Source of the DNA: Opitutia bacterium
GTDB taxonomy: Bacteria; Verrucomicrobiota; Verrucomicrobiia; Opitutales; Opitutaceae
NCBI GenBank assembly: GCA_016187945.1
Contig: JACPIT010000005.1
Location: forward strand, 620,001 to 684,000
DNA: 64,000 nucleotides
Direction of reading: 5' to 3'
The notes below the pieces were generated by a model. The model was not told the origin of the DNA. It ran no database searches and worked only from the letters and a program-made list of their open reading frames with translations. The translations under genes were made by a program, and so were the position numbers. Shown here piece after piece: positions 8,545 through 14,848 of the stretch. Within the stretch, counting starts at the first letter, position 1, and every line of letters starts with the position of its first letter.

Positions 8545-9978
8545 ATGAAACCCCGCCAACTCCTCGTGTCCCTCGCGCTCGCCGTCGTCGCGCTGTGCCG
8601 CGCCGCCGCCGCCGAAATCGAAGTCGCGAGCCTCGCCGACCTCGCGCGCGTCGCCGCGCAAGACGGCCAGCAGATTCGCCTGAAGCCCGGCGTTTATCGC
8701 ATGGCCGATTATCTCACCGCGCCGGTGCTCGCGGAAATCCGCGGCGGCTTCGACAAGAAGCAGGGCCGGCCGCCGGTGCCGATGTTCGTCTTCCGCGGCC
8801 GCGACAACCGCATCGATTGCGCCGGCGCGACGATCGAGATCGACACCGCGCTCTACGCGCTGCTCCCGCAGGGCGGCTACACGCGCTGCCTCATCGTCGC
8901 CGGCGCGGGCAACACGATCACCGGCCTGACCATCCGCAACACCGGCGCGAATCGCGGCAGCGGCGGCAACATCCTCTCGCTCGCCGGCGAACGCACGACG
9001 CTCGAGGACGTGACGCTGCACGTCCACGGTTCGTTCCCCTACGGCTACGGCGACTTGCTCGGCAAAGGCGGCCCCAATCTCGTCCACCTCGAAAAACAAA
9101 GCGGCATCCAGGTGCTGGGCTCCGGCTCGACGCTGCGCCGCTGCCGCGTCTTCAGCCGCGCGCTCGGACATTGCTTCTACATCCAGGTCGGCGGCGACAT
9201 CCGCCTCGAGGATTGCTACGCCGAGGGCGTGATGCGCGCGACGAGCGACATGCTCCGCGACATCTCCGGCCCGGCGTTCGATCTCGGCTTCAAGTCCGTC
9301 TACGAAAACCGCGACGGCCGCTACGCCATCGCGCCCGGCTACGTGAAGGCGCTCACCGAGGACGGCTTTCGCACCTACGGCGGCGCCGGCCGCGTGACGC
9401 TGCTCAACTGCACCGCGATCGACACGCGCGCCGGTTTCGAGATCGGCGCGAAAGACGATGCGCCGCAGAAAACCGTCCTCGAAAACTGCGTCGCGCGCGG
9501 CTGCGAGCGCGCGTTCCTCATCGGTTCGCAGACGATCGTCCGCCGCAGCCGCGGCGACATCGCGCACGGCCCGCTGCTCTACCTGCGCGGCGGACGCGAC
9601 TCCGACGTCGAACTCGAACTCGTGGGCGACGGCCCGCAATCGCTCGTGCACGCCGTCGCGACGATCGCCGGCGAAAACCACCGCGTCCGCCTGAGCCCGC
9701 AGCTCGGCGAGCGGCCGATCCCGGCGTTGCCGATCCTGTTCGGCTTCGGGATGCCCGCGCACGCGGAGATGAGCAGCCCGATCAAGCCCGCCCCCGCGCG
9801 CGGCATCACGCTCGTGAACGAAATCGCCGCCGCTCCGGTGATCACGAGCGACACGATCGCCGATTGCAAAATCGAGAGCCGAAGCCGCACGTTCACCGAC
9901 GCCGCGCTCCGCGCGAGCTCCGGTTCCTGGGGCCTGCCCCCGAGCGGCATCGCCACCGGCGCGCCCGATAAAAAATGA
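8545..9978 (+). CDS. Secreted right-handed parallel beta-helix protein
   Basis: A 477-residue protein with a clear signal peptide (cleavage near RAAAAEI). The motif IRLKPGVYRM near the start and repeated short strands ending in Asn/Asp turns (NRIDCAGATIEID, NTITGLTIRNTG, TTLEDVTLHVHG, STLRRCRVFSRAL, GRVTLLNCTAID, KTVLENCVARG) are typical of pectate-lyase-like beta-helices. No family catalytic motif stands out, so lyase, hydrolase or binding function is open. It follows the GH28-like gene with a 6-base gap and probably acts with it outside the cell. Confidence 0.6.
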   Translation: MKPRQLLVSLALAVVALCRAAAAEIEVASLADLARVAAQDGQQIRLKPGVYRMADYLTAPVLAEIRGGFDKKQGRPPVPMFVFRGRDNRIDCAGATIEIDTALYALLPQGGYTRCLIVAGAGNTITGLTIRNTGANRGSGGNILSLAGERTTLEDVTLHVHGSFPYGYGDLLGKGGPNLVHLEKQSGIQVLGSGSTLRRCRVFSRALGHCFYIQVGGDIRLEDCYAEGVMRATSDMLRDISGPAFDLGFKSVYENRDGRYAIAPGYVKALTEDGFRTYGGAGRVTLLNCTAIDTRAGFEIGAKDDAPQKTVLENCVARGCERAFLIGSQTIVRRSRGDIAHGPLLYLRGGRDSDVELELVGDGPQSLVHAVATIAGENHRVRLSPQLGERPIPALPILFGFGMPAHAEMSSPIKPAPARGITLVNEIAAAPVITSDTIADCKIESRSRTFTDAALRASSGSWGLPPSGIATGAPDKK

Positions 9979-10053
9979 CGCCCCGCCGCCCCTCACCGGC
10001 AAAGTGGTCGCCGCTGTCCGCAACGGCGACAGAACCGCGGCGCACCGCCCGTC

Positions 10054-10159
10054 GTAGCAGCCAACCCCGTAGCAGCCGACCCCGTAGCAGCCGACGTGAG
10101 GAGGCTGAGGCTGACCCGGCGTGAAGAGCGCACCACAGCCTCGTCACCTCGGCTGCTAC
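10054..10159. repeat. GTAGCAGCC repeat: three tandem heads and a facing arm
   Basis: GTAGCAGCCRACCCC-type units start at 10054, 10069 and 10084 (15-bp period). The third continues as GTAGCAGCCGACGTGAGGAG and faces its complement ending GGCTGCTAC at 10159. It fills the gap before the hydrolase gene and argues that the GTG start within it is not used. Confidence 0.8.
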
Positions 10160-10186
10160 GTCGCTTCGCGGGCGTTCGCGGCACGG

Positions 10187-11914
10187 ATGCGCGCCGGTTT
10201 CTTTTTTGCGGCGTGCGCGTTTTTGGTGGCCCTCCTCAGCGCGTTGCCCGTCCGCGCGAGCGACGCCGTCTGGCAATGGTCGGTGCCGCTGGGCGAGGGC
10301 AGGGCGTTTCTCTGGATTCCCGAAAACTGCCCGCGCGTGCGCGCCGTCGTCGTCGCGCAGCACAACATGATCGAGCAAGGCCTCCTCGAGCACGCGACGC
10401 TGCGCCGCACGCTCGCCGCGCTCGGCATCGCCGAAGTGTTCATCGCGCCGCCGTTCGACCGGCCGTTCGATTTTCATCGCGGCGCCGGCGAGCGCTTCGA
10501 CGCCACGATGCGCGCGCTTGCCGCCGAGTCCGGCTACGACGAACTCGCCGCCGCGCCCGTCGTGCCGATGGGGCATTCGGCGTGTGCGTCGTTCCCGTGG
10601 AATTTCGCCGCGTGGGCGCCGGAGCGCACGCTCGCGATCCTCTCGATCAAAGGCGATGCGCCGCAGACGAACCTCACCGGCAGCGGCGCGCCGAATCCCG
10701 ACTGGGGCGCGCGGAGCATCGACGGCATTCCCGGCCTGATGGTGATGAGCGAGCAAGAGTGGTGGGAAGCGCGCCTCGCGCCGCTGATCGCGTTCCGCGC
10801 CGCGCACCCGCGCACGCCGCTCGCCGTGCTGTGCGACACCGGCCACGGCCACTTCGACGCCAGCGACGAACTCGTCGAGTTCCTCGCGCTCTTCATCCGC
10901 AAAGCCGCCGAGGCGCGACTGGTAGCGCCGGTCTCTGACCGGCGTAGTTATGAGGACAGTTCGCCCACGTTGCCCGCGAATGACGTCGAACTTCGCCGGT
11001 CGCAGACCGGCGCTACTCTCCGCCCCGTGCTCCCCGCCGCTGGCTGGCTCGTCGCCCGCTGGCGCGCCGACCGCCCCTACGTCGGCGCCGTTGCGCCCGC
11101 TGCGCGCTCCGCCGGCGCGCCCGACGAGGCGTTCTGGAGTTTCGACGAGGAGCACGCGCGCGCCACCGCCGCCTACCAGGCCCGCGGCGCCGGGCTCGCG
11201 CAGCCACAGGTGGACTTCGTGCAAGACGGCGCGCTTGCACCCATCCGCACGACGCACACCGGCGTCGAACTTGCGTTCCAGCCCGAGGCCGATGGCGTCA
11301 CGTTTCGCCTCGCGGCCGACTTCATCGCGCCGCTGCCGAAGAAACCGCCCGTCGCCACCAAGGACGTGAAAAATCTCCCGCCGCCCACGACCGCGCACCC
11401 GACGGCCGCCGCGCCGGCCGACCGCGCGGACGGTCCGCTCCTGGTCTCCGCCATCACCGGCCCCGTCGAGCCGATCGCGCCCGGAGTGTTCCGCGTGGCC
11501 TTTAGTCGCACCGCGTCCACGATCGACGCGCGCTCGCACGACATCTGGCTGCGCGCGCATCATCCCGGTGACGCGCGCCACAAGGGCGCGGTGCAGCAGG
11601 CGCTGCTGCGCGTGCCGGCGTTCACCGAGGGCGCCGGCCAGACGATCGACTTCCCGCCGATCGCGGACCAGTTCGCGAGCGCGGAGTTCGTTCCGCTCGC
11701 GGCGACTTCCGATGCCGGCGTGTCCGTCAGCTACTACGTGCGCGAAGGCCCGGCGTTCGTGCGCGGTGGCATCCTGCATTTCACGCCGCTGCCGCCGCGC
11801 ACGCGGTTCCCGGTGACGATCACCGTCGTCGCCTGGCAACTCGGCCGCGGCGCGGCGCCGAAGCTCCGTGCCGCCTTGCCGGTCGAGCGCAGTTTCCGTT
11901 TGTTTGGCCCGTGA
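10187..11914 (+). CDS. Secreted alpha/beta-hydrolase-like protein
   Basis: The chosen ATG at 10187 is followed at once by a signal peptide (RAGFFFAACAFLVALLSALP, cleavage near VRASDA) and avoids the repeat upstream; 575 residues. The first about 240 residues look like an esterase/hydrolase fold: nucleophile elbow GHSAC (Ser about 131) and a late CDTGHGHFD carrying a candidate catalytic His (about 220-222). The C-terminal half has Ala/Pro-rich linkers and beta-sandwich-like segments. A REP pair at 10922-11016 is embedded in frame (residues about 246-277) exactly between the two parts. Substrate unknown; the neighbours suggest a role on plant polysaccharides, for example de-esterification. Confidence 0.55.
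   Translation: MRAGFFFAACAFLVALLSALPVRASDAVWQWSVPLGEGRAFLWIPENCPRVRAVVVAQHNMIEQGLLEHATLRRTLAALGIAEVFIAPPFDRPFDFHRGAGERFDATMRALAAESGYDELAAAPVVPMGHSACASFPWNFAAWAPERTLAILSIKGDAPQTNLTGSGAPNPDWGARSIDGIPGLMVMSEQEWWEARLAPLIAFRAAHPRTPLAVLCDTGHGHFDASDELVEFLALFIRKAAEARLVAPVSDRRSYEDSSPTLPANDVELRRSQTGATLRPVLPAAGWLVARWRADRPYVGAVAPAARSAGAPDEAFWSFDEEHARATAAYQARGAGLAQPQVDFVQDGALAPIRTTHTGVELAFQPEADGVTFRLAADFIAPLPKKPPVATKDVKNLPPPTTAHPTAAAPADRADGPLLVSAITGPVEPIAPGVFRVAFSRTASTIDARSHDIWLRAHHPGDARHKGAVQQALLRVPAFTEGAGQTIDFPPIADQFASAEFVPLAATSDAGVSVSYYVREGPAFVRGGILHFTPLPPRTRFPVTITVVAWQLGRGAAPKLRAALPVERSFRLFGP
10922..11016. repeat. REP pair inside the hydrolase gene
   Basis: GTAGCGCCGGTCTCTGACCG faces its complement ending GACCGGCGCTAC. 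It is the same family as 2722-2816, 35703-35841 and 37690-37738. It is translated in frame as an interdomain segment. Confidence 0.85.
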
Positions 11915-12555
11915 ATCCGACGCGCGTCCTCGTTTTCTGCGACGATCTCTACCACCCGGCCGCGGTCGTGCGCGCCGGGCTCGCGCCGCTCGGGGCGAGC
12001 GGTGAATTCGCGTTCGACTGGATCGAAAATGCCGCAGGCTGGAATCCCGCCGGCCTGCGCGACTACGCGGCAGTGCTGCTGTCGAAGTCGAACGTCTGCT
12101 CCGCGAAGGACGAGACGCCCTGGCTGGCGGGACCGAACGAAGGCGCGCTGCGCGACTACGTCCGAGCGGGCGGTGGGCTGGTGGCCGTCCACTCCGGCAC
12201 GGCGAGCTACCGCGACTGGCCGATCATGCGCGCGGTGCTCGGCGGAGTTTTTGCGAATCACCCGCCGCCCTGCCCGGTGACGGTCGAACCGGTCGGCGGG
12301 CATCCGCTTTGCGCGGGCGTCGAGGCGGCGTTCACCGTCCACGACGAACACTACCAGATGCTGCTCGACGATCCGGCGCTCGACGTGTTTCTCCGCACGC
12401 GCTCGGCGCACGGCGCGCAAGTCGCCGGCTGGACGCGACGCGAAGGCCGGGGGCGCGTGGCCGTGTTGACGCCCGGGCATTTTCCGGAGGTGTGGTTGCA
12501 CGCGTCGATGCAGCGCCTGCTGGTCAACGCTCTGCACGCCGTCGTCGCGGGTTGA
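11911..12555 (+). CDS. ThuA-like domain protein
   Basis: A 214-residue protein with the ThuA (trehalose-utilisation type) class-I-amidotransferase-like fold: RVLVFCDDLYHP at the N-terminus, RDYVRAGGGLVAVHSGTASY (about 88-107), a conserved VHDEHYQM block and GRGRVAVLTPGHFPEVW near the end. The GTG start overlaps the upstream stop in a GTGA, so it is translationally coupled to the hydrolase gene. Proteins of this fold are common in sugar loci, but their reaction is mostly unproven. No signal peptide, so probably cytoplasmic. Last gene of the run. Confidence 0.75.
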   Translation: MNPTRVLVFCDDLYHPAAVVRAGLAPLGASGEFAFDWIENAAGWNPAGLRDYAAVLLSKSNVCSAKDETPWLAGPNEGALRDYVRAGGGLVAVHSGTASYRDWPIMRAVLGGVFANHPPPCPVTVEPVGGHPLCAGVEAAFTVHDEHYQMLLDDPALDVFLRTRSAHGAQVAGWTRREGRGRVAVLTPGHFPEVWLHASMQRLLVNALHAVVAG

Positions 12556-12559
12556 TCCT

Positions 12560-12720
12560 AAAAAACGCAATTGAAACGCGGAGGACGCGGAGAGCGCAGA
12601 GGAGAAACTCCGATGATTCCGCTCTACGACCCTTCACTCGGCAGGTGAGTCCTTCGGGGGCCCGGATTTTCCCGCGTTCTACTCCGCCTCCTCCGCGCTC
12701 TCCGCGTTTCAACTGCGGAA
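12560..12720. repeat. Long imperfect inverted repeat, GAAACGCGGAGGACGCGGAG family, copy 1
   Basis: The left arm holds TTGAAACGCGGAGGACGCGG and the right arm CTCCGCGTTTCAACTGCGG, with a conserved middle (GGTGAGTCCTTCGGGGG). A close copy is at 23108-23268 and partial ones are at about 13816-13900 and 25372-25392. It accounts for most of the gap between 12555 and 12923. Confidence 0.8.
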
Positions 12721-12922
12721 TTCAGCTTGATGCAGGGCGGCGCGGAGCAAGGGGGAAATCGCAGTGGTTCGGAGCGGCGTGGGCCGAATCGGGCGCGCCG
12801 CGGGACGAGCGCGGGAGATTACGCCGCCAGGCGGCTGCTCTGCCGGCGCGCAGGTGACGATGAAGAACGCGGCGACGGTGCTCCCGTCGCCAGCGAATCA
12901 AAACGACAACGGAAATCCCACC

Positions 12923-13642
12923 ATGAGCATCTCATCGATCAACACCGCCACCTCCGCCGGCGCGCTCGCGCGGCCCGACCCGAGCGAGTTCCTCCAGAAA
13001 ATGTTCGCGCGCCTCGACGGCGACAGCGACGGCAAGGTCACGCAGGACGAGTTTTCCACCGCGATGGAAAAGCGTTTCGGCAAGACCGACGACGCATCCG
13101 CCGCCGATCGGCCGGACGCGGCGACGATCTTCCAGAAAACGGACAGCGACGGCGACGGCGCGATCACGCTTTCCGAATTCGAGACGGCGTTCAAAGCGAT
13201 GCGCGCGTCGGGCGGGCAGGGCGGTGCGGGCGCCGGCGCGCATGGCGCAGGCGGGCCGCCGCCGGGACCGCCCCCGGGCCCTCCTCCGAGCGGCGGCCAA
13301 GGCAGTGCATCCGCGGCCGAAGAAGCCGGGCAGGTGTTCGACGAGATGGACACCGACAAGGACGGCAAAGTCTCCGCGGAGGAACTGCTCGCGGCGCTGA
13401 AGAAAAAAGCCGAGGAGAATGACCAGTCGGGCGGCGTGACGAGCGCGAGCAGCGCGACGCCGGACTTCGAGAAACTTTTCGCCGCGATCGATTCCGATGG
13501 CGACGGCAGCGTCACGCAACAGGAGCTGACGAGCCTGTTCGAGGCGCTGCGACCGGCGCGCGAACCGCACAGCGGCTACGCCGCCGACGGCTCGCCGAGC
13601 GACGAGACGGTGGTCGGCAGCAATATCGAGACAACGGCCTGA
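12923..13642 (+). CDS. EF-hand calcium-binding protein
   Basis: Start taken at ATG 12923 (MSISSINTATSAG), giving 239 residues. Four EF-hand loops are clear: DGDSDGKVTQDEF, DSDGDGAITLSEF, DTDKDGKVSAEEL and DSDGDGSVTQQEL. Each has the D-x-D-x-D-G-x-[IV]-x-x-x-E/D pattern. Pairs one-two and three-four are separated by a Gly/Pro-rich linker (GPPPGPPPGPPPSGG). No signal peptide. The role is not shown; calcium sensing or buffering is the family expectation. It stands alone between repeat-filled gaps. An earlier in-frame ATG at 12860 is possible but gives an unconvincing N-terminus. Confidence 0.8.
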   Translation: MSISSINTATSAGALARPDPSEFLQKMFARLDGDSDGKVTQDEFSTAMEKRFGKTDDASAADRPDAATIFQKTDSDGDGAITLSEFETAFKAMRASGGQGGAGAGAHGAGGPPPGPPPGPPPSGGQGSASAAEEAGQVFDEMDTDKDGKVSAEELLAALKKKAEENDQSGGVTSASSATPDFEKLFAAIDSDGDGSVTQQELTSLFEALRPAREPHSGYAADGSPSDETVVGSNIETTA

Positions 13643-14158
13643 GCCGCGCTGCACGTGGCGCGCGCCGCGAGCGAGCGGCGTTTTTTGACCACGGATTACG
13701 CAGATAACACGGATGAACCCGATGGCGTGGTCCAGGCGATCGGTGAAATCCGTGGTCGAGAAACAGCGTCGAGCGCGCGGCGTGGGGCGGAAGGCATTTT
13801 CAGGCGGAGAAATTTAACGCGGAGGACGCAGAGAACGCGGAGGGACGCGCCGCGCGGTCCGTCTCCGTGTGCTCTGCGATCTCTGTGTCGAGGATTGGGG
13901 CTCGGGCGGCGAGTGGAGCGCGTGCCGCGGGTGGACGTCGAGTTGGCCACGGATCAGACGGATTGGGACGGATACGACGGATACCGCGAATCCGAAGCTA
14001 CTCTGGCGCTGCTGGCACGACCATGTGCCCGACGACGAAGCGCGCTATCTGGCCGCGCTGTCCCAACGAAAATCACCGCTCGCCGCCCACCTCCGCACCG
14101 CCGCCTGAAACGTCACTTTTTTCTTGTCCGGTTGCCCTCAGGTGTTGGTTAGGCACTT
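13643..14158. other. Gene-poor gap with degenerate inverted repeats
   Basis: It holds an inverted repeat beginning GACCACGGATTACGCAGATA near 13687 with its complement ATCCGTGGTC near 13757, and a partial copy of the GCGGAGGACGCAGAGAACGC repeat near 13816-13900. A short frame ending in ARYLAALSQRKSPLAAHL at 14108 could be the tail of a lost gene, but nothing identifies it. No other gene is supported. Confidence 0.5.
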
Positions 14159-14461
14159 TCAGAGAAACTTCTTCTTGCCGCGATAGAACGAACCCTCGCA
14201 TACAACTTTGCCTCGAAAGACACCCTCTTGATCCGGCGCGCCGATGTTCGATGACACTTTCTGCCCAAGAAGTTTCTTGTTGAGAACCGAGACCGCTTCG
14301 TCAGGGGGCACGCTGCGAAGATACGGTGGCGATAGATCGCTGAAACGAATCTTCACTACATCGGGCAGACGATGCGCGTTGAAGTTCCCGATGAACGCGA
14401 CCTCAACGAGAATTGTGTCGGCCGAGATAATTTCGACCACGGCGCCTTTGATTCGATCCAT
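14159..14461 (-). CDS. Small SNase-like (thermonuclease-fold) protein, tentative
   Basis: A 100-residue protein. KGAVVEIISADTILVEV, then DVVKIRFSDLSPPYL and AVSVLNKKLLGQKVSS, follow the strand order of Staphylococcus-nuclease-like OB folds (V-x-DGDTI-x-V, VRLxGIDxPE, A-x-x-x-L-x-x-LLGK). The catalytic Asp/Glu/Arg residues of real nucleases are not conserved (SADTI in place of DGDTI), so it may be a binding relic. Base composition is visibly less GC-rich than its neighbours, which hints at recent acquisition. It stands alone on the minus strand. Confidence 0.4.
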   Translation of the reverse strand: MDRIKGAVVEIISADTILVEVAFIGNFNAHRLPDVVKIRFSDLSPPYLRSVPPDEAVSVLNKKLLGQKVSSNIGAPDQEGVFRGKVVCEGSFYRGKKKFL

Positions 14462-14609
14462 TTCTTCCGCCGATCAGTGTTACTCAGATTCAGTGAAAAA
14501 CCTCACTTTGGTTTGGCCCGTGGCGGGGAGGTTGGAGCAAGGGAACGGATGCTCAAGGCTGTTGTGAGAAGCGAGAGGCTTTTCGTCGCGGGGTTCCTTT
14601 GGCTTCCTT

Positions 14610-14670
14610 GTAGGAGCGGTAGTTGCGCCGTCTTCCGCTCGGAACGTCGATATTATATCGCCGTTCCTAC
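14610..14670. repeat. GTAGGAGCG REP-like palindrome
   Basis: GTAGGAGCGGTAGTTGCGCC at the left and ATCGCCGTTCCTAC at the right, around a CGATATTATATCG hairpin. It is a diverged member of the GTAG family. Confidence 0.65.
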
Positions 14671-14694
14671 AGCTCACACGAGCGAAGACTCGAG

Positions 14695-14755
14695 GTAGCG
14701 CGGTGCTTTAGCCCGCGCTGAGAATCCTCCCGCGCGGGCTAAAGCACCGCGCTAC
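14695..14755. repeat. Perfect 24-bp GTAG inverted repeat
   Basis: The left arm GTAGCGCGGTGCTTTAGCCC (continuing GCGC) is exactly complementary to the right arm ending AAAGCACCGCGCTAC, with a 13-base loop. A second copy is at 25141-25201. Confidence 0.85.
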
Positions 14756-14757
14756 TC

Positions 14758-14798
14758 CCCAAAGAAAGCGGCGTCCCCGGTGACGGAGGACGCCGCTT
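14758..14798 (-). terminator. Rho-independent terminator of the second receptor gene
   Basis: A perfect 11-bp stem (AAGCGGCGTCC at 14766-14776 with GGACGCCGCTT at 14788-14798) is followed on the minus strand by a T-rich tract. It lies 50 bases beyond the receptor stop. Confidence 0.65.
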
Positions 14799-14848
14799 GG
14801 GCACCGACACAACACGTCCCGCGTAAACGCGCGGCGACGAAGCGGAGA

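Noticed and set aside
6451-10023. Long open frame on the minus strand, over 1100 codons, opposite the GH30 to beta-helix genes
   Set aside because: It is antisense to several genes with clear domains, is an Arg/Ala/Val/Glu-rich nonsense sequence, and arises from the high GC at third codon positions.
13655-14152. Plus-strand frame of 165 codons after the EF-hand gene
   Set aside because: It runs across palindromic repeats and its translation is Arg-rich nonsense, so it is not a gene.
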